7,096 nt of DNA from Chloroflexota bacterium (GTDB taxonomy: Bacteria; Chloroflexota; Dormibacteria; CF-121), in the NCBI GenBank assembly GCA_005882525.1, contig VBGO01000146.1:1-7096 (forward strand), read 5' to 3'. Under the pieces are notes generated by a model, which ran no database searches, was not told the origin of the DNA, and saw nothing but the letters and a program-made list of their open reading frames with translations. How positions within the stretch are numbered: the stretch's first letter is position 1; each line of letters begins with the position of its first letter. The translations under genes were made by a program, and so were the position numbers. Shown piece by piece: positions 1 through 5,537 of this stretch.

Positions 1-1
1 C

Positions 2-361
2 CTCGTTTTTTGGGCGGCCTGGTGTGGACCCTGTCGCAAGGAGCAACCCGGATTGAACACGCTGGCGGCCAAGTACGCCGCCCAGAACATCCGCTTTTAT
101 GGGGTCGACATGCTCGACCACGACCGGGCCCTCGCCCGGGCGTTCGTGGCCGAATTCAAGGTCTCCTATCCGAGCCTCTACGACAGTGCCGGCAGCTTGA
201 CCGCAGCCTACGAAGTCGACTCGCCGCCGTCGTTCGTGCTCGTCGACCAGAAGGGGGTCGTCGTCGGTCGCTATCCCGGGGAAGCCTCGCAGGCGCAGCT
301 GGAGCGCTTAATCGATCAGAAGCTGGCTACTTCGTCCGCCGCTGCCACCGGGTCGCCTTGA
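2..361 (+). CDS. TlpA/ResA-like thiol-disulfide oxidoreductase, C-terminal part (5' truncated by window edge)
   Basis: The gene enters from the left edge, and 119 residues are visible. The visible part begins LVFWAAWCGPCRKE, which contains the thioredoxin active site WCGPC (Cys 8 and Cys 11 of the visible part). A second thioredoxin hallmark, the cis-proline loop, follows as DSPPSFVLVDQKG, and after it comes the GxVVGRYPG beta-hairpin typical of TlpA, ResA and CcmG proteins. Members of this family are usually tethered outside the membrane and reduce or exchange disulfides, for example in cytochrome c maturation. The N-terminal anchor or signal would lie outside the window, so location is inferred. 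A TTG at 53 looks like a start but lies downstream of the active site, so it is not one. The low-complexity C-terminal tail (ATSSAAATGSP) overlaps a gene on the opposite strand by 35 bases, which may constrain that tail. The exact substrate cannot be told. Confidence in the fold is high. Confidence 0.9.
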   Translation, partial: LVFWAAWCGPCRKEQPGLNTLAAKYAAQNIRFYGVDMLDHDRALARAFVAEFKVSYPSLYDSAGSLTAAYEVDSPPSFVLVDQKGVVVGRYPGEASQAQLERLIDQKLATSSAAATGSP

Positions 362-422
362 GCATCTTCTTGTGCTTGTGTTTGCGCATTTTCTTTCTGC
401 GCTTCTTGATTACCGAGCCCAA
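327..422 (-). CDS. bS22-like / AURKAIP1-COX24 domain mini ribosomal protein, 31 aa
   Basis: Reading the minus strand from a TTG at 422 gives a 31-residue protein beginning MGSVIKKRRKKM and ending KATRWQRRTK, followed by TAG. About half of its residues are Lys or Arg, with two His and almost no acidic residues. The opening MGSVIKKRRK-M and the closing L-K-TR-QRR match my recollection of the AURKAIP1/COX24-domain family. That family includes the roughly 33-residue bS22 protein of the mycobacterial small ribosomal subunit and the tail of mitochondrial mS38. The likely role is therefore to stabilise 16S rRNA in the 30S subunit. The TTG start is chosen because it gives the family N-terminus exactly. 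A GTG at 473 would add 17 unrelated residues. No strong ribosome binding site is visible, only a GGGCGGG run. The gene converges with and overlaps the end of the TlpA-like gene by 35 bases and is divergent from the thiolase gene. Confidence 0.85.
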   Translation of the reverse strand: MGSVIKKRRKKMRKHKHKKMLKATRWQRRTK

Positions 423-532
423 TCGGCCCGCCCAGTCAAAGGTCGCATGTGCCGGAACATTGTAAGCGAACACGGGGTTTAGACTTATAGCGGGCGTGAA
501 CACCCGAAATCTATTGTGGGAGTCTTATCTGA
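423..532. promoter_or_regulatory. Divergent intergenic region between bS22-like gene and thiolase gene
   Basis: This 110-base gap is the only non-coding space between two divergent genes, so it should hold both promoters. It contains a locally A/T-richer patch, TTTAGACTTATAG, at 478-490. On the minus strand this patch reads CTATAAGTCTAAA and offers a possible -10 (TATAAG, 489 to 484) for the small gene. On the plus strand TTGTAA (460-465) is a weak candidate -35 for the thiolase gene, but spacing to TTATAG (485-490) is 19 bases, longer than usual. An imperfect palindrome, CGGGCGTGAACACCCG (491-506), sits just beside it and could be an operator. A GGGAG at 518-522 lies 10 bases before the thiolase ATG and is its likely ribosome binding site. 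The promoter assignments are tentative. Confidence 0.35.
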
Positions 533-1687
533 ATGACTGAAGCCGTCATCGTTGAAGCCGTCCGGACCGCGATCGGCCGTCGGAGCGGCAAGTTGAGCCC
601 GGTCCGGCCGGACGACTTACTGGCGCTGACCCTGCGTGAGGTCGTCACCCGCGCCGGCGTCGACCCGGCGCAGGTGGATGACGTAGTGGTCGGCTGTGTG
701 ACCCAGACCGGCGAGCAGGGCATGAATATCGGCCGCGCCGCGGTCCTGATCGCGGGTTTCCCGGTCGAAGTCCCGGGAACGACGATCAATCGATTCTGCG
801 GTTCCGGCCAGCAGGCCGTGAACTTCGCGGCCCAGGGCGTGCTGTCCGGGGCTCAGGACATCGTGATCGGCGCCGGCGTCGAAAATATGTCGCGGGTGCC
901 GATGGGCTCGGATGCCTTCGGTCCGGGTGAGGGCCCGGTCAGCCCCCAGTTGATGGACCTCTTCGAGATCATCCCGCAGGGCAACTCGGCGGAGATGATC
1001 GCCAAGAAATGGGGATTCAGCCGGGAGCAGCTCGACGAGTTCGCCTACCAGAGTCACGTCAAGGCCGGGCAGGCGATCCAGGACGGCCGCTTTCAGCGGG
1101 AGATCTTCCCGGTCCAGGTGAAACAGAACGGGACCAGCTATGAATTTCAGATCGACGAAGGGGTGCGCATCCCGCCCTCCCGGGAAAAGATGTCGCAGTT
1201 GAAGCCGTCGTTCCAGGAGGATGGCGTGGTGACCGCCGGCAATTCCAGCCAGATCTCGGACGGCGCCGCCGCCGTGCTGGTGATGACCGCGGAGAAGGCG
1301 AAGCAGCTCGGGCTCAAGCCGCGGGCACGCATCGTGGCCCAGGCGATCGTCGGCTCGGAGCCCACCATCATGCTGACCGGGCCGATTCCGGCCACCCAGA
1401 AGGTCTTGAAGAAGGCCGGGCTGGAACTCAAGGACATCGATCTCTTCGAAGTCAACGAGGCCTTCGCCCCGGTCGTCCTGGCCTGGCAGCAGGAGACCGG
1501 TGCCGACATGGAGAAGGTCAACTACAACGGTGGGGCGATCGCCCTCGGCCATCCCCTGGGCGCCAGCGGGGCGCGCCTGATCACCACCTTGCTGCACGAG
1601 CTCGAGCGGCAGGATGCCCGGTACGGCCTGAGCACGATGTGCATCGGCTACGGGATGGGCATCGCCACGATTATCGAGCGGATCTAG
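533..1687 (+). CDS. Acetyl-CoA acetyltransferase / 3-ketoacyl-CoA thiolase (FadA-type)
   Basis: This is a complete 384-residue thiolase, within the usual 380-400 range. It would cleave 3-ketoacyl-CoA with CoA in beta-oxidation, or condense two acetyl-CoA in the reverse direction, in the cytoplasm. The N-terminal thiolase domain has the nucleophilic Cys89 in NRFCGSG, followed by GAGVENMSRVPMG. The C-terminal domain has NEAF (308-311), GHPLG with His340, and Cys370 in CIGYGMG, so the full Cys-His-Cys set is present. The segment GCVTQTGEQGMNIGR and the absence of the QAGMGQNP element typical of PhaA-type enzymes point to the FadA/steroid-thiolase side of the family. CIGYGMG has Tyr where most members have Gly (CxGGG). 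The ATG at 533 is preceded by GGGAG at a spacing of 10 and starts directly with the family's first beta strand (TEAVIVEAVRT). No hydratase or dehydrogenase gene is adjacent, so chain-length preference cannot be inferred from context. Confidence 0.93.
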   Translation: MTEAVIVEAVRTAIGRRSGKLSPVRPDDLLALTLREVVTRAGVDPAQVDDVVVGCVTQTGEQGMNIGRAAVLIAGFPVEVPGTTINRFCGSGQQAVNFAAQGVLSGAQDIVIGAGVENMSRVPMGSDAFGPGEGPVSPQLMDLFEIIPQGNSAEMIAKKWGFSREQLDEFAYQSHVKAGQAIQDGRFQREIFPVQVKQNGTSYEFQIDEGVRIPPSREKMSQLKPSFQEDGVVTAGNSSQISDGAAAVLVMTAEKAKQLGLKPRARIVAQAIVGSEPTIMLTGPIPATQKVLKKAGLELKDIDLFEVNEAFAPVVLAWQQETGADMEKVNYNGGAIALGHPLGASGARLITTLLHELERQDARYGLSTMCIGYGMGIATIIERI

Positions 1688-2004
1688 CTCTTTACCCGGC
1701 GGTCCGGAAAATCGATGCGCTGGCTCAGCCGCCGGCGTTCGACGACGCCCGAGAGGACGAAGAGGAAGATCACCTGCACCAGGAAATACAGCGCGACCAT
1801 CAAGTCGATCACGGTGGTGGCGCTGCCGCCGGTGTCGCGGACGTCGGCTACCGCCAGGCCAAAGAATAGGAACGAGCACAGGTAGGTGATCAACGCGATC
1901 GAATAAATCGCGTTCTTCCAGAGCTGGCGGTTGGCGAGCAACCGGCCGAGCCCACGAGGAGCGTCCGGGTGCTGGAGCTCGATCGACTCTACATGCATTT
2001 CCAT
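1684..2004 (-). CDS. Small two-helix integral membrane protein of unknown function
   Basis: I do not recognise this 106-residue protein. A hydrophilic N-terminus of about 30 residues (MEMHVESIELQ...) is followed by two strongly hydrophobic segments, about residues 31-53 and 64-88. A short polar loop (DVRDTGGSA) separates them, and the C-terminal tail is basic (ERRRLSQRIDFPDRRVKS). By the positive-inside rule both ends should face the cytoplasm. The ATG at 2004 is chosen because AAGGGGG lies six bases upstream. An ATG at 2043 would add 13 residues lying out of frame over pilin codons, with no better signal. The start lies inside the end of the upstream pilin gene (16-base overlap), which suggests translational coupling and a shared transcript. 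The protein may therefore serve the pilus, but this is inference only. Its stop shares the CTAG at 1684-1687 with the stop of the convergent thiolase gene. Confidence 0.72.
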   Translation of the reverse strand: MEMHVESIELQHPDAPRGLGRLLANRQLWKNAIYSIALITYLCSFLFFGLAVADVRDTGGSATTVIDLMVALYFLVQVIFLFVLSGVVERRRLSQRIDFPDRRVKS

Positions 2005-2267
2005 TTGTGCCCCCTTAGTTCGAGCGTCGCGCCAGGTGGGCACGAGCCGGCCGCCGGAGTCGCGCCCGGAGCGAGGGTCGTCGTCCCATCCGGCGCGAGG
2101 GTCGTCTGGCTCGTGATGTGGGTGAGCTCATAGTTGACTTCGTCGTAGAGACCCATGATCTGGTTGCCGGCCAGGGCGACGACGGCGAACCCAATCGTCG
2201 CCAGCAAGACCATGAGGAAGGCATATTCAATGAGCGCCTGGCCTTTTTTGCCGCGCCGTCTTTTCAT
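1989..2267 (-). CDS. Flp-family type IVb pilin with extended two-cysteine tail
   Basis: This 92-residue protein has a short, very basic leader (MKRRRGKKG) followed by QALIEYAFLMVLLATIGFAVVALAG. That is the class III/type IVb prepilin pattern: prepilin peptidase would cut after Gly9, and mature residues Glu5-Tyr6 form the Flp signature. The hydrophobic helix (about residues 16-34) forms the membrane anchor before assembly and the filament core after it. Flp pilins are built by Tad machinery, none of which is in this window. The tail is unusual. After the helix come an imperfect repeat TTLAPDGT/TTLAPGAT (residues 56-70) and a segment with Cys76 and Cys91 (CPPGA...KWKC) that could form a disulfide loop, giving a mature form of about 83 residues where many Flp pilins have 50-60. 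The start is uncertain: an ATG at 2306 with GAAAGGCGG immediately upstream would lengthen the leader to 22 residues. Confidence 0.85.
   Translation of the reverse strand: MKRRRGKKGQALIEYAFLMVLLATIGFAVVALAGNQIMGLYDEVNYELTHITSQTTLAPDGTTTLAPGATPAAGSCPPGATLELRGHKWKCM
2071..2106. repeat. Direct repeat of GCGAGGGTCGTC inside the pilin gene
   Basis: The 12-mer GCGAGGGTCGTC occurs at 2071-2082 and again at 2095-2106, a 24-base period equal to eight codons. On the minus strand it encodes the repeated TTLAPxGx motif in the pilin tail. It looks like a recent tandem duplication that could expand or contract in steps of eight residues. Confidence 0.75.
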
Positions 2268-2351
2268 GGTTAGAACGACGGTATCACCGCATTCCGTGCG
2301 GGGCATCCGCCTTTCGGACCTAATTCAGAACGTGTCGACTAACGATCGCCG

Positions 2352-2843
2352 TTACGAGAGCCGATCGAAGCCCGCGCGCAGTTGCTGATAGCTCACCGTA
2401 AGGCTTTCGTTAAGGACCTTCGTATCAGCGACCACCGGCATGAAATTGGTGTCGCCGTCCCAGCGCGGCACGACGTGCTGGTGGATGTGGTCGGCCACGC
2501 CGGCGCCGGCGATCTTGCCCGCGTTGATGCCGAGGTTGAAGCCCTGCGGTGACAGCACCTGGCGCAGCACGCGCAGCGAGCGCTGCGTCAAGCCCATCAC
2601 GTCGGCGGCGGTTGTCGGCGGCAGCTCCTCCAGGTTGGCCAGGTGCGCCCGCGGCGCGATCATGAGATGGCCGTTGTTATACGGATAACGGTTCAGCAGC
2701 ACCAGCGACAGTTCGCTGCGAGCGAGCACCAGGTGGTCCGGATCGGCGGCGGGGTCGGCGGCCGCCGCCTCGCAGAAGAAGCAGCCGGCGGGCCTGGGCG
2801 CCTTGATGAATTCCATCCGCCAGGGAGCCCACACGTGTTGCAT
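2352..2843 (-). CDS. HIT-family nucleotide hydrolase/phosphorylase (Ap4A-type)
   Basis: This 163-residue protein carries the histidine triad HIHQHVV (His119, His121, His123). The middle His normally attacks the alpha-phosphate of a nucleotide such as Ap4A or an adenylyl conjugate. Further family marks are NRYPYNNGHLMIAPRAH (51-67), GFNLGINAG (101-109) and the downstream WDGDTNFMPVVADTKVL block. The last of these is typical of the longer Ap4A-phosphorylase-like HIT proteins known from actinobacteria. CFFC (Cys21, Cys24) resembles the zinc-binding half-site of that group. The ATG at 2843 is chosen because it gives the family N-terminus MQHVWAPWRMEFI. The open frame continues upstream to 3014 but crosses a tRNA gene, so that extension is not coding. 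No ribosome binding site precedes the ATG, and a possible -10 lies seven bases away, so the mRNA may be leaderless. The pilin gene follows 84 bases later on the same strand. Confidence 0.9.
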   Translation of the reverse strand: MQHVWAPWRMEFIKAPRPAGCFFCEAAAADPAADPDHLVLARSELSLVLLNRYPYNNGHLMIAPRAHLANLEELPPTTAADVMGLTQRSLRVLRQVLSPQGFNLGINAGKIAGAGVADHIHQHVVPRWDGDTNFMPVVADTKVLNESLTVSYQQLRAGFDRLS

Positions 2844-2850
2844 CGGCTGA

Positions 2851-2856
2851 ATGATA
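2851..2856 (-). promoter_or_regulatory. Candidate -10 box (TATCAT) for a leaderless HIT-gene transcript
   Basis: On the minus strand TATCAT ends seven bases before the HIT gene ATG, which would place the transcription start at or next to the A of the ATG. This fits the absence of a Shine-Dalgarno sequence. No convincing -35 is visible at 16-18 bases upstream, so the call is weak. Confidence 0.35.
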
Positions 2857-2901
2857 GGGGCGGCCGTGGCGCTTAAGTCTCGGAAGGAACACAAAACCGT
2901 G

Positions 2902-2907
2902 TATACT
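2902..2907 (+). promoter_or_regulatory. Candidate -10 box (TATACT) for the tRNA-Ala / leuS transcript
   Basis: TATACT matches five of six consensus -10 positions and stands out in GC-rich surroundings. It lies 65 bases before the tRNA, in the 129-base divergent gap (2844-2972) between the HIT gene and the tRNA. The corresponding -35 position (about 2879-2884, CTCGGA) does not resemble TTGACA. The core GTATAC is palindromic, so it could also serve the minus strand. Confidence 0.4.
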
Positions 2908-2972
2908 GCCCGCGATGACAGCGGCCGTGGCCGGCACTGGTTCGCTAAACTTGACCCTCGACCCGCACGTGT

Positions 2973-3048
2973 GGGGCCGTGGCGCAGCTGGGAGCGCGAT
3001 TGCATGGCATGCAATAGGTCACGAGTTCGAATCTCGTCGGCTCCACCA
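2973..3048 (+). tRNA. tRNA-Ala, anticodon GGC
   Basis: The 76 bases fold into a full cloverleaf. The acceptor stem GGGGCCG pairs with CGGCTCC and includes the G3:U70 wobble pair that marks alanine tRNAs. The D stem GCGC/GCGC encloses AGCTGGGA. The anticodon stem ATTGC/GCAAT encloses ATGGCAT, with anticodon GGC at 3006-3008. The variable loop is AGGTC, and the T arm is ACGAG-TTCGAAT-CTCGT. Discriminator A and the CCA end are encoded. The anticodon reads GCC and GCU, and GCC is heavily used in the genes of this window. It ends 13 bases before the leuS start codon on the same strand and may share its transcript. Confidence 0.97.
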
Positions 3049-3061
3049 TTCCTTTACTAGC

Positions 3062-5521
3062 ATGGCCAGAACGATTGCGCCCGTCTACGATCCGCAGGCG
3101 ATCGAGCCCAAGTGGCGCGATGCCTGGACGAAGGCGGGCCTGTTCCGCGCCGCCGAGCACGCCACCAAGCCGAAGTTCTACAACCTGGTGATGTTCCCCT
3201 ATCCGTCGGGGCCATTGCACATGGGGCACTTTCGCAACTACGTTATCGGCGACGCCTTCGCCCGCTACAAATTGATGCGCGGTTTCAATGTCCTCAACCC
3301 GTTCGGCTGGGACGCGTTCGGTTTGCCGGCGGAGAACGCCGCCATCCAGAGTGGCATTCCGCCTCGGGTCTCGATCGAAGGCAACATCGCCATCTCCAAG
3401 CATGAGCTGGACATCATGGGTGTTCTCTTTGACTGGGACCGCGAGGTCAGCACCTGCAACGACGACTACTACCGGTGGACCCAGTGGTTGTTCCTCAAAT
3501 TTCTCGAGTGGGGCATCGCCTACAAACAAAAGGCGGCCGTCAACTGGTGCCCGAAGGACAACACCGTCCTCGCCAACGAGCAGATCGTCAACGGCGTCTG
3601 CTGGCGCTGCGGGACGAAACCGACGAAAAAAGAACTCGAACAGTGGTTCTTCAAGATCACGGCCTATGCGCAGCGGCTGCTCGACGACCTCAAGAAGCTG
3701 GATCGATGGCCGGAGCGCGTCAAGGTGATGCAGGCCAACTGGATCGGGCGCAGTGAGGGCGCCGACCTGGACTTCGCCGTCGAGGGCGACGGGACCCTGC
3801 GGGTCTTCACGACCCGGCCGGACACGGTCTTCGGCGCCACCTTCATGGTGATCGCGCCGGAGCATGAGCTGGTCCAGAAAATCGTGACGCCGGACCGCCG
3901 GGGCGAGGTCGACGCCTATCTCGAGGCGACCCGGGCCGAGACCGAGATCGAGCGCCTGTCGACCGAGCATGAAAAGACCGGCGTGTTCACCGGGGCCTAT
4001 GCCATCAACTCCTTCAGCAACGAACGGATTCCCATCTGGGTCGCGGACTACGTGCTCGCCACCTATGGCACGGGGGCGATCATGGGGGTTCCGGGGCACG
4101 ACACCCGCGACTTCGCGTTCGCGAAGCAGTACGGGCTGCCGATTCGCGAAGTCATCAGTCCGACGCCGCAGCCGTCGGGAAAGCCGCTCGAGGCCGCCTT
4201 CGAAAGCTATGACGGCTACCTCGTCAACTCCGGTCCCTACAGCGGGCTCAGCATCAAGGACGGGATGGCGAAGATCATCGCCGAAGCCGAACGTCGCGGG
4301 ATCGGCAAGCGCACGATCACCTACCGGCTCCGGGACTGGCTGATCTCCCGCCAGCGCTACTGGGGGGTGCCGATTCCGATCATCTATTGCCCCGAGCACG
4401 GCATCGTGCCGGTGCCCGACGAACAGTTGCCGGTGCGCCTTCCGGACCAGGTCGAGTTTCGCTCGGACGGCCAGAATCCACTGTTGCATACGCCATCGTT
4501 CGTCAACGCAACCTGCCCGAAATGCGGCCAGGCATCACGTCGCGAGACCGACACCATGGACACCTTCGTCGACTCCTCCTGGTATTTCCTGCGCTACGCG
4601 GATCCCCACAACCAGGCGCGGCCATTCGATAAGACCAGGGTCGAATACTGGATGCCGGTCGATCAGTACACCGGCGGCATCGAGCACGCCATCCTGCACT
4701 TGCTCTACTCGCGGTTTTTCATGAAGGTGCTCTTTGACAAGGCGATGGTGTCGGTCGAGGAGCCGTTCATGGCGCTTTTCACCCAGGGCATGATCCATCG
4801 CAACGGCGCCGTGATGTCCAAATCCAAGGGCAACGGCATCACGCCCGACTACATCGTGGAGAAGTACGGTGCCGACACTGGCCGGGTGTACGAGCTCTTC
4901 ATCGGCCCACCGGACCAGGACGCCGAGTGGAACGATCGCGGGGTCGACGGGGTGGCCCGGTTCTTGAACCGCGTCTGGCGGCTGGTGGTCGGCGAAGAAG
5001 ATGAGGTGGTCGCCGATGCCAACCGGGTCGGCGCGCGAGACCTCACCCGCAAACTCCACGAAACCATCGACAAGGTGACCCGGGACGTCGAGTCGTTTCA
5101 CTTCAATACGGCCATGTCGGCGTTGATGGAGCTCGCCAACCTGATGCAGGACTATTTGCAGGGCGGGGGACAGCGGGACGAGGCCTGGGAAGCGGTTTCC
5201 CTGGGTATGACCCGCATGCTGGGGCCGTTCGCGCCGCACCTGGCCGAGGAACTCTGGCAGCGGCAGGGGGGAACAGGGCTGCTCGTCTCGCAGCCCTGGC
5301 CGGAGGTCGACGAGGCGCTGTTGCGCCGGCCGCAGGTGACGATCGTGGTCCAGGTCGACGGCCGGCTTCGCGATCGAGTGGAGATGCCCGCCGGCAGCGA
5401 CCAGGCCGGTGCTGAGGCGCGCGCGCTGACCAGCGACAACGTCCGGCGGGCGATCAGCGGCCGCCGACTCGCACGCGCGGTCTACGTCCCCGATCGGCTG
5501 ATCAACCTGGTCACCGAGTAG
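3062..5521 (+). CDS. leuS: Leucyl-tRNA synthetase, class Ia
   Basis: This 819-residue cytoplasmic enzyme charges tRNA-Leu with leucine using ATP, and its length is normal for bacterial LeuRS. In order it shows YPSGPLHMGHFRN with the HIGH-type motif HMGH (53-56) and a zinc-type module with Cys163, Cys180 and Cys183. The CP1 editing domain follows, with TTRPDT (250-255) and GVPGHDTRD, where Asp347 corresponds to the editing-site aspartate. After it come CPKC (485-488), the catalytic DTMDTFVDSSWYF segment, and MSKSKGN (585-591). The anticodon-binding helices and a C-terminal domain (VTIVVQVDGRLR...) complete the protein. The first Lys of KMSKS is Val here (VMSKSK), while the catalytically important second Lys is kept. 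The ATG at 3062 gives the family start (PVYDPQAIEPKWRDAW). The frame extends back to 2915 but passes through the tRNA gene. There is no ribosome binding site in the 13 bases after the tRNA. comEA follows after 16 bases. Confidence 0.97.
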   Translation: MARTIAPVYDPQAIEPKWRDAWTKAGLFRAAEHATKPKFYNLVMFPYPSGPLHMGHFRNYVIGDAFARYKLMRGFNVLNPFGWDAFGLPAENAAIQSGIPPRVSIEGNIAISKHELDIMGVLFDWDREVSTCNDDYYRWTQWLFLKFLEWGIAYKQKAAVNWCPKDNTVLANEQIVNGVCWRCGTKPTKKELEQWFFKITAYAQRLLDDLKKLDRWPERVKVMQANWIGRSEGADLDFAVEGDGTLRVFTTRPDTVFGATFMVIAPEHELVQKIVTPDRRGEVDAYLEATRAETEIERLSTEHEKTGVFTGAYAINSFSNERIPIWVADYVLATYGTGAIMGVPGHDTRDFAFAKQYGLPIREVISPTPQPSGKPLEAAFESYDGYLVNSGPYSGLSIKDGMAKIIAEAERRGIGKRTITYRLRDWLISRQRYWGVPIPIIYCPEHGIVPVPDEQLPVRLPDQVEFRSDGQNPLLHTPSFVNATCPKCGQASRRETDTMDTFVDSSWYFLRYADPHNQARPFDKTRVEYWMPVDQYTGGIEHAILHLLYSRFFMKVLFDKAMVSVEEPFMALFTQGMIHRNGAVMSKSKGNGITPDYIVEKYGADTGRVYELFIGPPDQDAEWNDRGVDGVARFLNRVWRLVVGEEDEVVADANRVGARDLTRKLHETIDKVTRDVESFHFNTAMSALMELANLMQDYLQGGGQRDEAWEAVSLGMTRMLGPFAPHLAEELWQRQGGTGLLVSQPWPEVDEALLRRPQVTIVVQVDGRLRDRVEMPAGSDQAGAEARALTSDNVRRAISGRRLARAVYVPDRLINLVTE

Positions 5522-5537
5522 CCCAAGGACCCCGAAC

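Noticed and set aside
10..465. 151-codon plus-strand open frame at the left end
   Set aside because: It is the wrong frame of the TlpA-like gene: the WCGPC motif and cis-proline loop are in the frame starting at base 2.
617..1879. Long open frame of 420 codons on the minus strand across the thiolase gene
   Set aside because: Its translation is His/Arg/Leu/Gly-rich with no recognisable motif, while the plus strand has all thiolase signatures. It is a GC-rich antisense shadow.
2951..2956. TTGACC as a -35 box for the tRNA or leuS
   Set aside because: A -10 at 17 bases would fall inside the tRNA acceptor stem, and no suitable hexamer is there.
2915..3061. N-terminal extension of LeuRS by 49 residues
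   Set aside because: The extension translates the tRNA-Ala gene, and the family N-terminus begins right after the ATG at 3062.
3049..3061. T-box or leader regulatory element before leuS
   Set aside because: Only 13 bases separate the tRNA and the start codon, which is too short for a T-box or attenuator. The tRNA encodes Ala, not Leu, so it is not a leucine sensor.
2945..4489. 514-codon minus-strand open frame opposite leuS and the tRNA
   Set aside because: It runs through a tRNA gene and opposite the HIGH and editing motifs of LeuRS, with low-complexity composition typical of a shadow frame.
5522..5537. Terminator between leuS and comEA
   Set aside because: The 16-base gap has no inverted repeat or T-run and carries only the ribosome binding site for comEA.
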